Origin: Bacteroidota bacterium
GTDB lineage: Bacteria; Bacteroidota; Bacteroidia; Flavobacteriales_D; Crocinitomicaceae
Assembly (NCBI GenBank): GCA_016192075.1
Contig: JACPUU010000012.1
Coordinates: forward strand, 310,001 to 374,000
DNA length: 64,000 nt
Reading direction: 5' to 3'
The notes under the pieces: model-generated
What the model was told of the DNA's origin: nothing
Databases searched by the model: none
What the model saw: only the letters and a program-made list of their open reading frames with translations
Made by a program: the position numbers and the translations under genes
Shown here: piece after piece, positions 27,195-35,700 of the stretch
How positions within the stretch are numbered: position 1 is the first letter of the stretch
How the letters are laid out: each line of letters opens with the position of its first letter

Positions 27195-27838
27195 GCCCTG
27201 AAATCAGATTTTGAATCAATCACATCCGTATGGCCGGGATCGTTTTTTTGCAGGTGATATTGCCTGGTCCATTGCACCAGGGCGTAGATTGCCATGCCTG
27301 TAAAAATTCCGTAAAGTAGTGCTGAAAGGACAAGATCACGCGATGCATAAAGGAAGATGGCTGCGAAATCTACCACAATCCAATAGATCCAGTTTTCAAG
27401 TACTTTTCGCGCAGTCATAAAGGTAGCCACTAAACTGAAAACGGTTATGGATGCGTCCAGGTAAGCACTTGCCTGGTTGGTGTGCTGTTCAAAAACAAAA
27501 CCAATTATAAAGGCCAGAAAAAGTCCGAGGCACAGTATTTTTATATGAAACCAGGCGTTTCGGGTGGCTATTTTAAGTGTTGAACCAACAGCCGTTTTCC
27601 AGGTTATCCAACCATAGACAGACATAATAACATAAAAAAGCTGAAGACCTGTTTCAATGTATAGTTGAGCCGTAAAACAGAGATAAACATAGATGACAGA
27701 ACTGATAAGCCCAAAAAACCAGCACAGAATTTTTTCATAAGCGGCCAGTGCTACATAGGTAATACCGGTTAATACGGCAATCCATTCCAACACGGTGGTT
27801 TCTTTAACTGCCTGTATGAGATTTTCAGTAAATGCCAT
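27191..27838 (-). CDS. PnuC-family vitamin transporter (nicotinamide riboside or thiamine)
   Basis: 215 residues from the ATG at 27836-27838; the longer frame would need a TTG start. About seven membrane segments. Family marks: EWIAVLTGITYVALAAYEK, WFFGLISSVIYVYLCF, LQLFYVIMSVYGWITW and the C-terminal NWIYWIVVDFAAIFLY. PnuC-type proteins are energy-independent facilitators for nicotinamide riboside; related groups PnuT and PnuX move thiamine and riboflavin. The downstream overlapping kinase gene provides metabolic trapping. The next gene in the same direction is TPP-riboswitch controlled, which favours a PnuT role, but the riboswitch itself is not in front of this gene. Confidence 0.85.
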   Translation of the reverse strand: MAFTENLIQAVKETTVLEWIAVLTGITYVALAAYEKILCWFFGLISSVIYVYLCFTAQLYIETGLQLFYVIMSVYGWITWKTAVGSTLKIATRNAWFHIKILCLGLFLAFIIGFVFEQHTNQASAYLDASITVFSLVATFMTARKVLENWIYWIVVDFAAIFLYASRDLVLSALLYGIFTGMAIYALVQWTRQYHLQKNDPGHTDVIDSKSDFRA

Positions 27839-27917
27839 GGTACATGAATGCGTAAATATAGCCAATCCGGCATTTATGAAATCATACCGCTTTTATAGGC
27901 AATCACAATTTTAGGAT

Positions 27918-27925
27918 TATCTTTG
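27918..27925 (+). promoter_or_regulatory. -7 box for tRNA-Val
   Basis: TATCTTTG is an exact TAnnTTTG, 11 bases before the first base of the mature tRNA. Confidence 0.6.
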
Positions 27926-27936
27926 TTTCCCGCAAC

Positions 27937-28011
27937 GGGATATTAGCTCAGCTGGTTTAGAGCACTACCTCGACAAGGTAGGGGCCACTGGTTCGAATCC
28001 AGTATATCCCA
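27937..28011 (+). tRNA. tRNA-Val (anticodon GAC)
   Basis: A 75-base cloverleaf. Acceptor GGGATAT pairs with ATATCCC (28004-28010), D stem GCTC/GAGC, anticodon stem CTACC/GGTAG with loop TCGACAA, T arm ACTGG TTCGAAT CCAGT, discriminator A at 28011. The anticodon GAC is at 27972-27974. CCA is not encoded. Position 33, almost always U, is C here (27971). Confidence 0.95.
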
Positions 28012-28016
28012 CAAAG

Positions 28017-28052
28017 GAAAAGCCGCAAGTCGATCGACTTGTGGCTTTTTTT
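28017..28052 (+). terminator. Terminator after tRNA-Val
   Basis: AAAAGCCGCAAGTCGA pairs with TCGACTTGTGGCTTTT (one G-U), immediately followed by T residues. The loop is nearly absent because the centre GTCGATCGAC is itself a perfect palindrome. Confidence 0.8.
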
Positions 28053-28135
28053 ATCCGGGACCGCTGAAAATTTATTTTCAAAAGGGACTGGATAAAAAAA
28101 GCCAGAAACGAGCAAAGCGAGTTTGGCTTTTAATT
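28043..28135. repeat. Chain of overlapping inverted repeats behind the tRNA
   Basis: GGCTTTTTTTATCC (28043-28056) and GGATAAAAAAAGCC (28090-28103) are perfect 14-base arms around an inner TGAAAAT...TTTTCA hairpin. The right arm AAAAAGCC (28096-28103) can also pair with GGCTTTT (28125-28131). Left arm sequences are shared with the tRNA terminator, so several hairpins exclude one another. No gene is seen here. Confidence 0.7.
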
Positions 28136-28184
28136 TGAAACCGCCCGCGGCAGCGTCTGGATCACGAAGTAATCCGGTTGGCTA

Positions 28185-28283
28185 AAAATTCAGTTTCAAA
28201 AGCGCACAAACAAAAAAGCAAGAAATTAGCAATCGGGTTTGGCTTTTGGTTTGGGGGCGAATGAATATTCGCCCATACCAATC
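28185..28283. repeat. Intergenic direct repeat, copy 1
   Basis: About 99 bases nearly identical to 28321-28420. It holds a degenerate hairpin (AAAAAAGCAAGAAATTAGC...GGCTTTT) and the perfect palindrome GGGCGAAT-gaat-ATTCGCCC followed by ATACCA. No coding potential seen between the tRNA and the C25-like gene. Confidence 0.85.
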
Positions 28284-28320
28284 CCTCAAGTGACTTGCGA
28301 AATCAAATAATCCAGCGTTG

Positions 28321-28420
28321 AAAATTTAGTTTCAAAAGCGCACAAACAAAAAAGCAAGAAATTAGCAATCGGGTTTGGGTTTTGGCTTGGGGGCGAATCA
28401 ATATTCGCCCATACCAAATC
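28321..28420. repeat. Intergenic direct repeat, copy 2
   Basis: Second copy, offset 136 bases. The arms of the GGGCGAAT/ATTCGCCC palindrome are unchanged while the four-base loop is caat instead of gaat. The rest of 28284-28483 is short unique spacer without genes. Confidence 0.85.
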
Positions 28421-28483
28421 GCCTGTACCAAATTCACCTTACCAAACTGTCAGGCAAAAAAGTAAGGCGGGCAGAGCCACCTT

Positions 28484-30451
28484 TTACTCCTTCACAAATT
28501 TTACAGCTGTATGTGTCGAATTCATAAGAACCAGTGTATAATTTCCGGCAGCCAGTTTTGAAATGTCAATGACCTGGTTTGACGAATTAACCGTACCGGA
28601 TACCATTAATTTTCCAGCTGCATCGATGACCTGATAACCGGAACCTACTACTTCGTCCGGCAGTGTAAGTTGAATAAATTGCTGCGCCGGATTTGGATAC
28701 AGTTTCACGGTCACGTCATTTTCAACTGCAATTCCTACGGTTGAAACAGCGCTGATTTTAGCCCCGAGTGATTCATTTTCATAAGACCCCGAAGGTGTTG
28801 TTTTCATTTCAACAGCTTTAACGTAATAATAGACCGTTCCTGCAACGGGCAATGTATTGTCTGTATAAGTCAACGCGGTAATTGGTGTGGTATTTAATTT
28901 TACAAAGTCAACCGAATCAGCATACCGCCGGTAAATATTGTAACCGGTTTCACTGCCTCCTGCTAACCATGTCAGATCATTGGAATTTCCGTTAGCGGTT
29001 ACGGCAACATTGGTTGGCTGTGGAATGTAGAACAGGCGCAGCGATGGATCACCCATCAGGTTAACGGATACCATTCGCGCCAGACCGCTGTAAACGCTTG
29101 AAATATAAAGCGCGTTGTTATTTTGTGTAAGCCGTGTTGCGTAACCAATGTTTTCACCCATGGCCATGTGATTGAAATACCAGTTAGGGCGTCCGGCCCA
29201 GCAATTGGTGAGTGTATTTCCCTGCGCCAGCGGCGCACGCAAAAAAGCATTCTGATAATGCCAGTCACCAAAATAAGAGCCGAATAACATCGTAAACGGG
29301 GCGCTCAGTGTATCGGTTGTAAAATTGCTGGTATTGCCAATTCCTCCGGCGCTGGTATAGGTTCCGCCACCACAGCCATAGGCCCATAAATAAGTTCCGG
29401 TGGTGGAGGTAGTGTAACTTAATTGCGTGAAATAATCGGCCTGAACGGTATTGCTTCTTCCAACAATGGCAGCAAAATTATTGTAACCGCTTTGTGAAAA
29501 TCCTTCGTCATACGAGGTGAAATTATCATCAATCAGCGCTTGTTCACCAACCAGAATCTGTGCCGTTTTGAAACGATGGTTTTTGTCCATGTAACGAATC
29601 AGCAGCTCTTCTTCCGTTACTGAAAAAGCCGGCAGATTGGAAAGATCAACGCGACCAGCCTGAAGGTCAACATCTGACGGAATGTAAGATTGGTCAAATT
29701 TACCATCACCCGGCGTGTTGTGATTGAGGGTATTGGATGATACGGTATTGTTTACGGAAGCATCGGTCCAGGTACCATTCACATCGGCGTAATAGGTGTC
29801 TGTAGGCCAGGCTCCTTCGTGATCCGGATGCCCGTCAGGGTTCAGTTCGCCCGAATGCGGCACGGGTACATTGCCCAGCAATATCAGCAGTTTTGTTTTG
29901 GAAGGATTTTCATTGTAGCTGGTTAGTATAGCAGCCTTTACAGTTGTCACCTGGTCAGCTGAACTGACGTAAATGGTTTTTGGGTACCAGCCATCCAGCT
30001 CAAGGTCTTCTAAAAAAACATCGGTTGCAGTTTGAAAGGGAATGTTGGCCATGTAGGTTGATTCAATAACCACCAGGGCAATTCCGCGATTGCTGTTTGC
30101 GGTGACCTCAATGCCTGAAGACAGGTAACCGTATTTAGTTGGGGAAGACCCTGAGGTCATCTGAATTTTATAATCATACAACGTATTCACAGTAACTGCT
30201 GCATCGGTATAACCGGTTGCATTGGCCGGTAATGTTGCAATTGCTGTGCCCCACGAGGCGGCTCCCTTTGCTTTACGGTACACCACAAAATTGGTGGCGT
30301 CGTTGTCAGCCGGCCAGTTCAGACTGATGGAAGGGGCCAAAGCATCAACCGTTGCTTCAGCCTTTACTGAAAGTGAATCACCGTAAGGTTGTGAAAAAGC
30401 AGCGGGAATTAAAGTGATGCTTAAACTTATCAGGGTAAAGAGTTTTTTCAT
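28484..30451 (-). CDS. Secreted C25-like (gingipain-fold) protein with T9SS sorting domain
   Basis: 655 residues. Signal peptide about 1-20 (ends AAFS). An Fn3-like domain (about 30-115) precedes a Rossmann-like region (about 122-475) that resembles peptidase C25: LVVIESTYM, LLILLGNVPVPHSGELN, DLQAGRVDLSNLP, and the family-typical end NLMGDPSLRLF (464-474). A second Fn3 (about 478-565) and a type A sorting domain (about 575-655; VKLYPNPAQQFIQL, AGNYTLVLM) follow. In active C25 enzymes a His-Gly pair and a downstream Cys form the dyad. Here the corresponding places read WAYGCGGG (356-363) and FTMLFGSYFGDW (386-397), without the expected His or Cys. It may be an inactive relative. Exported by T9SS. 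Confidence 0.8.
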   Translation of the reverse strand: MKKLFTLISLSITLIPAAFSQPYGDSLSVKAEATVDALAPSISLNWPADNDATNFVVYRKAKGAASWGTAIATLPANATGYTDAAVTVNTLYDYKIQMTSGSSPTKYGYLSSGIEVTANSNRGIALVVIESTYMANIPFQTATDVFLEDLELDGWYPKTIYVSSADQVTTVKAAILTSYNENPSKTKLLILLGNVPVPHSGELNPDGHPDHEGAWPTDTYYADVNGTWTDASVNNTVSSNTLNHNTPGDGKFDQSYIPSDVDLQAGRVDLSNLPAFSVTEEELLIRYMDKNHRFKTAQILVGEQALIDDNFTSYDEGFSQSGYNNFAAIVGRSNTVQADYFTQLSYTTSTTGTYLWAYGCGGGTYTSAGGIGNTSNFTTDTLSAPFTMLFGSYFGDWHYQNAFLRAPLAQGNTLTNCWAGRPNWYFNHMAMGENIGYATRLTQNNNALYISSVYSGLARMVSVNLMGDPSLRLFYIPQPTNVAVTANGNSNDLTWLAGGSETGYNIYRRYADSVDFVKLNTTPITALTYTDNTLPVAGTVYYYVKAVEMKTTPSGSYENESLGAKISAVSTVGIAVENDVTVKLYPNPAQQFIQLTLPDEVVGSGYQVIDAAGKLMVSGTVNSSNQVIDISKLAAGNYTLVLMNSTHTAVKFVKE

Positions 30452-30470
30452 GGTTTATACGTTTGAGTAA

Positions 30471-30478
30471 CGAAGATA
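30471..30478 (-). promoter_or_regulatory. Possible -7 box for the C25-like gene
   Basis: CGAAGATA reads TATCTTCG on the minus strand, one base off TAnnTTTG, 19 bases upstream of the start. No -33 element seen. Confidence 0.35.
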
Positions 30479-30594
30479 AAAGGATCAGCGGAATTCATTC
30501 TGAAATCGTTCTAATTTGAACGTCTGCGGTTTTTAAAGAAATAATTTATAACAGCAATTTAAGGTCAGATAACTTTAATTGAATAGCGCAATCT

Positions 30595-30624
30595 CTTGTT
30601 TTTCTGATTAAAACACTAATTTTG
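30595..30624 (+). promoter_or_regulatory. Promoter of the gene at 30644
   Basis: CTTG with TTG at 30596-30598, an 18-base spacer, and TAATTTTG (30617-30624), an exact -7 box, 19 bases before the ATG. Confidence 0.65.
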
Positions 30625-30643
30625 CGGCCTGAAATAGAATAAC

Positions 30644-31414
30644 ATGATATTAGGCATAGCAATTTACGCAGCATTACAGGTTTCAAATCCGGCAGGCACG
30701 CAAAGTCCGGCCGAAAAAATTACGGGTCAGTGGAAAGGGATTGAAATGTACCAGGATGCCGCGTCGTATGATGGACGGACGTTTTACCTGCCTAATTCAG
30801 AAGAACTGATTATTGATAAAACAAAATTTAAGGTTTATTTCTACCCGTATTTTAAAAGTGAAGAGTTTGATGCGGTTATTACCGCAAAATCAATTGTGTG
30901 CAACATTGGTAAAAAGAAAGTAAAAAGTGACTATTCGTTTATTGGCGACACGCTGGTGATAAGCATGAATTTTATCAATAAGAATTTTATTAAAATGTAT
31001 GAACGCGTTACGTTTGATGATGCGGTTATTGCTGAACTGGATGGCTATGGCTTCAACCCTTCAAGCCTGACAAATGAATTTGAACTGGATACGCTGCATC
31101 CTGAACTTAAAAGAGGATTTACGTATTTTGATTCGCTTGGTTTTGACCCCATTTATCACCTGCGTTTTATAGATGATTATCACATTCTGGTAAACCGCAC
31201 CGAGAAACTGGAAGTGGAACGTTTATACCAGGCGTTCAAATACACCCGCAATGGCCGCGAAGAAACCTATCGGATTCTGAAAGTGCAGGGTACACAGCAG
31301 TTTTCACTGATTCCGTTTTCATATTGTCAGTGTGATACGATTCAGATTCCTTACCTGGTTGTTTCCTGGGCTGACCGCATACGCCAGCGCATAGCTGAAG
31401 ATGCAGCCTACTAA
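30644..31414 (+). CDS. Hypothetical protein, probably exported
   Basis: 256 residues; no family recognised. The N-terminus MILGIAIYAALQVSNPAG is hydrophobic but short and lacks positive charge, so export is uncertain. The remainder is beta-rich: ITGQWKGIEMYQDAASYDGR resembles the opening of lipocalin-like 'GxW' domains, followed by strands such as IDKTKFKVYFYP and DTLVISMNF. A second half (about 130-256) has YGFNPSSLTNEFELDTLHPE and ends with FSYCQCDTIQIPYLVVSW. It has its own promoter and is convergent with the acyltransferase gene with only one base between the stop codons. Reading frame length and codon use argue that it is real. Confidence 0.7.
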   Translation: MILGIAIYAALQVSNPAGTQSPAEKITGQWKGIEMYQDAASYDGRTFYLPNSEELIIDKTKFKVYFYPYFKSEEFDAVITAKSIVCNIGKKKVKSDYSFIGDTLVISMNFINKNFIKMYERVTFDDAVIAELDGYGFNPSSLTNEFELDTLHPELKRGFTYFDSLGFDPIYHLRFIDDYHILVNRTEKLEVERLYQAFKYTRNGREETYRILKVQGTQQFSLIPFSYCQCDTIQIPYLVVSWADRIRQRIAEDAAY

Positions 31415-31415
31415 C

Positions 31416-32756
31416 TCAGGCTTTTGATTTTTCGAATTCAACTCTGCAGCTTTCTAAAAGGGCCACCAGGTTTTTACGGTCAACCAGCAGTTGCTCAATC
31501 AATACTTTATTATTACGTGAAACGGTCCGCAGATTGCGCCGCTGTGCACTGTAACGGATAGCCGCCAGGTACATTTGTGCGTACACACCGGTAATGTACA
31601 TCACCACCGGTATGGCAAAAGCCCACCATTTGACGGGGGTAAAAATTCCAAGCAATAGGGCCGTTGCGGCATAGAACAGGGCAAAAATGATGAGCCCCGC
31701 TGCTACAATCATCGATCCCTGAAAGTTATCGTGAAAACGTACTTTTTTCAGAATAAACTGGACCAGGTTGTAGGGAATAAAGTTGGTGAGCAGTCCCACC
31801 AGGAAAAAAGGTAACCCTAAAATATACGAGGTAATGCGGCGGAATGATTTCTGGAATTTAAGTTCTTTGATATCCTTATCAGTGAGCCCGCTGTTTTGTA
31901 ATTTCAGCAGGTAGGCATCAATGGCATTAACCGTGGCATCAAATTTCTGCGTGTTGGAATGCCTGAAATAATCAATCGCTTCAAGCATGTCTTTTTGCAT
32001 TTCAAACTCACGTTCCTGCTCATTGTATTCAATACCAAGTTCCTGTTTCAGATCACGGGAATAAATGCTGTTCAGTTTATAGAGCAATGAATCGTCTGCA
32101 TTGTTTTCAACATGAAGGGTTGTTTCAAGCAGTGCTTTTTCAGCCGCTTCTGTTAGTTTTTCTACTTCTTCAAATTCGCTGGACTCAGCTGCGGTAATAA
32201 AGCTGCTGACCGGGATAGCACGGCCAATGTTTATAAATACATCGCTCCTGAACTTGTGCGGATTACTGTAATTCAGTCCAACCGGAACAATGTGGCTGTT
32301 CAGTTTAAGGTCATTGCGGATTTCAGCACCGCGGGCAATACGCGCAACACCTGTTTTAAAGGGTTTTATTTTTCGCTCGGTAATACTCACTCCTTCTGGA
32401 AATATGAGCAATGCTCCGCCGCTGGTTAAATGATCAAAGCAGTGATTGAACATGTCTTTGTTTTTGTGGACATCTTCAGGCCGTGTGCTGGGTCTGAAAA
32501 CGGGTATCATGTGCAGCCATTTTTTGAAAACATAGCCTTTGATTCCCTTACCAACGTATTCACCGGCGGCAATAAAATAAACCGGTTGTTTTACGGTTGT
32601 TGCCACCATAATGGGGTCCATAAAAGCACTGGGGTGATTGGCAATAAAAATTACAGGGCCTTCGGCCGGTATGTTTTCTTTGCCAATAATCCGTATCCGC
32701 CTGAAATAAGATTTCAGCGTAAGTTTTGAAAGTATTTTCAGAATGAAATAGAGCAC
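31416..32756 (-). CDS. 1-acyl-glycerol-3-phosphate acyltransferase (PlsC) family, with C-terminal membrane part
   Basis: 446 residues. The PlsC domain (about 1-215) has motif I NHPSAFMDP (His41, Asp47... 40-48), motif II-like FRPSTRPED, motif III FPEGVS (119-124) and VPVGLNYS. These enzymes put an acyl chain on a glycerol phosphate or similar lipid acceptor at the inner membrane. After a helical linker (about 220-305) come four hydrophobic segments (about 310-330, 348-370, 375-395, a fourth weaker) and a basic tail. The longer size compared with classical PlsC (about 240) matches a Bacteroidota subgroup. It starts 27 bases after the end of the large GAF sensor gene, likely one transcript. Confidence 0.87.
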   Translation of the reverse strand: MLYFILKILSKLTLKSYFRRIRIIGKENIPAEGPVIFIANHPSAFMDPIMVATTVKQPVYFIAAGEYVGKGIKGYVFKKWLHMIPVFRPSTRPEDVHKNKDMFNHCFDHLTSGGALLIFPEGVSITERKIKPFKTGVARIARGAEIRNDLKLNSHIVPVGLNYSNPHKFRSDVFINIGRAIPVSSFITAAESSEFEEVEKLTEAAEKALLETTLHVENNADDSLLYKLNSIYSRDLKQELGIEYNEQEREFEMQKDMLEAIDYFRHSNTQKFDATVNAIDAYLLKLQNSGLTDKDIKELKFQKSFRRITSYILGLPFFLVGLLTNFIPYNLVQFILKKVRFHDNFQGSMIVAAGLIIFALFYAATALLLGIFTPVKWWAFAIPVVMYITGVYAQMYLAAIRYSAQRRNLRTVSRNNKVLIEQLLVDRKNLVALLESCRVEFEKSKA

Positions 32757-32783
32757 ACTGATTGTATATTAGCGTTTACAGTA

Positions 32784-35700
32784 TCAGGGTCTGATTCCAA
32801 TGACACAGACATCATCAATCTGCTCCAGGTCACCTTGCCATTCTTCAATCATGTTGTTCAGAATATCATGTTGTTCAGACATGGCTTTTGCATTGATTTC
32901 AACAAGTATTTCCTTGAAGCGGGAGTATTTGAATTTTTTGCCTTTAGGGCCGCCAAACTGATCGGCATATCCGTCAGAAAACAGGTAAATACAATCACCC
33001 TCTTTGAGTTGAATGACGTTGTTGGTAAATTCAGGATTTTGCGCAAACCCGGCTCCAATCGGGAATTTGTCTCCTTTAATTTCTTCCATGTTATTGTTGC
33101 GCACCAGGTAAAGCGGATTAAATGCACCGGCAAACTGCAACAGGTTTGTAGTCAGGTTCAGTGAACAAATAGCCATGTCCATGCCATCTTTAATGCTGGT
33201 AGTACCGGTGTTGTTGTTGTGAAGTGTTTTGGATACAATGCGGTTGAGCTCTTCCAGAATTTTGTTAGGCTGATAAATTTTTAATTCGTTCACAATCTGG
33301 TTCAGGCTGTTGTGGCCAATGAGTGACAAAAAGGCTCCTGGTACACCGTGCCCGGTACAATCCACCACGGCAAACAAAATGGTGTCTTCAACCCGTTCAA
33401 TCCAGTAAAAATCACCTGATACAATGTCTTTTGGCTTGAAGAGTACAAAGGAATCATGCAGGTAATTACGCACGAGTTCTTTTGCAGGCAATGTAGCATC
33501 CTGAATACGTTTGGCGTAGATGATACTGTCTGTTATATTCTTGTTTTTTTCTTCAATGATTTCTTTTTGTTTCACCACTTCAGCAGTACGTTCTTTTACT
33601 TTGTCTTCAAGACTTTCATAGAGCTTTGCATTTTCAATGGCAGCAGCAATTGTTGTAGCAAGGCCGCGGAGAATATCCATGTGATATTCCGTATAGGCTT
33701 CTTTTTCATAACTCTGCACGGTTATTAAACCAACCACGCGGTCTTTTAACCAAAGCGGCAGGTAAATAATAGATGCGGAGTCTTTACCTGAAACCGGCTT
33801 TAGCATGCCTTTGATGTACTTGCTGTATTCGTTAAAGTAATTGCTGATAAAAATTTCTTTGCGGTTATTGAAGCACCAGGTCGCCAAACGGTCATCCTGA
33901 ATTTTGTATTCAAAATCTTCCATGCTTTCACCGTTTTCAATGAAGCCGGGCATTTTGATACTTTCAGCCACCGGGTCGTAAATACCAATTCCAAAGCAGG
34001 TGGCATCCATCAATGTGTTGATGTTATCATACACTTTGCTGATAATTTTTTCAATCGACAATGCTTCCGCAATATCACGGCTGATCTGGCCAATCAGTTT
34101 GGTATTCTGATAGGCTTTGTCAATTTCCTGTGTGCGTTCCACAACCCGTTCTTCCATGTTTTCATAAAGGCTGGCGTTGTCTATGGCAATACCGGTATAT
34201 ACCGCAATGGATTGCAGAATATTCAGGTGATATTCAGTATAGGCGTATTTTTCAAAACTCTGTACGGTAATTACACCAATTTTTTTATCCTTGGCCATAA
34301 GCGGCAGGTAAATCAGTGATGTTACTTCTTCTCCAACCTGTGGTTGATTGTAGGTTGGAATGTACTTGCTGTATTCCTGCTGAAGATTGCCAACAACGAT
34401 CTGCGCATCATTGTTAAAACAATAAGAAGCCAGGTTGTTTTTATTGTCCAGGGCATCGTAGCATTCTTCCAGAATCTCTCCGCGTTCAATGTATCCGGGA
34501 TAAAAAATACGGTTTTGGTTTTCTTCAAAAATGCCAATTCCAAATCCTTCAGCATGCATTAGTTTATTAATGCGTTCGTATACAACTTCATTAATTTTTT
34601 CAATGCTCAGCTGAGAGGTAATTTGTTTTCCGATTTCACTCAGCAGTTTAGCGTCTTCGTATGTTTTTTCAATTTCTTCTTTTTGTTTTACAACTTCCAG
34701 CGTACGCAATCTCACTTCTTCCTCCATCCGTTCAAAATGCAGGGAGTTCTCCAGGGCAATAACGGTGTAGTGTGCCAGTGTGCGCACAATGTTCAGGTGA
34801 TAGTCAGAGTAGGCATTTTTTTCAAATGACTGAAGGCTGATAACCCCCAGTACCTTTTCACCTTTGCGCAGCGGACAGAAAATCATGGAGTGGGTAAACT
34901 CTCCGGCAACCACATGAAGTTCATTGACGTATTTTTTGTATTCTTTTTCGTGATCGTTGATTAGAATTTCAATGTTCTTTTTCACGCAGACCACTGAAAA
35001 ATTGTTGTCATTGTTCATTGAAACTTCAATGGGCTCATAGCGTTTTCCATGTTCAATGATATACGCGTAATTGATGACATTTTTTGTTTCATCCAGCAAG
35101 CGAATGCTGAATGAAGCAGAATCCATCAGCTCTTTTACATACTTGTAGAGTGTTTCAAAAGCGGTATTGAAATTCAGGGTTGAAATCAGTTCTTGCCCAA
35201 TCTGGTTGAGCAGGCGGGAATCTTCGTGTGATTTAACAAGTTCCCGTGTTCTTTCAGCCACGCGGTCTTCCATGCCTTTATAAAGGTTTGCATTTTCAAT
35301 GGCGCTGGCAATGTAAACGGAAAGTGTACGCAATATATTCAGGTGGTATTCACTGTAAATTTCGCGTTCAAAACTCTGAACGGTGATCACCCCAATTTTG
35401 TTTCCTTTGGATAGCAAAGGCAGGTAGATCATAGATTCAGGCATTTCACCCTGTGAGGCTTCATAATCTTCAGAAACATACTGGGTAAATTCATTGAGCC
35501 AGTCATTGATCACAATTTCAACTGAATTATTAAAGCAGCGGGTTGCAATTTTTTCTTCGCGAATGTTGTAGGAATAATCGTCCAGGCGGGCATTTTTTTC
35601 CATTACGCCTGAAAAATAAAGATCTTCTGTTGCCGGCCGGTAAATACCAATTCCAAAAATGGTGGCATCCATCAGGGTATTAACATTGTTATATACCTTG

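Noticed and set aside
28012-28483. Possible integrated element at the tRNA
   Set aside because: No integrase, no attachment-site duplicate of the tRNA end and no foreign genes; only palindromes and repeats.
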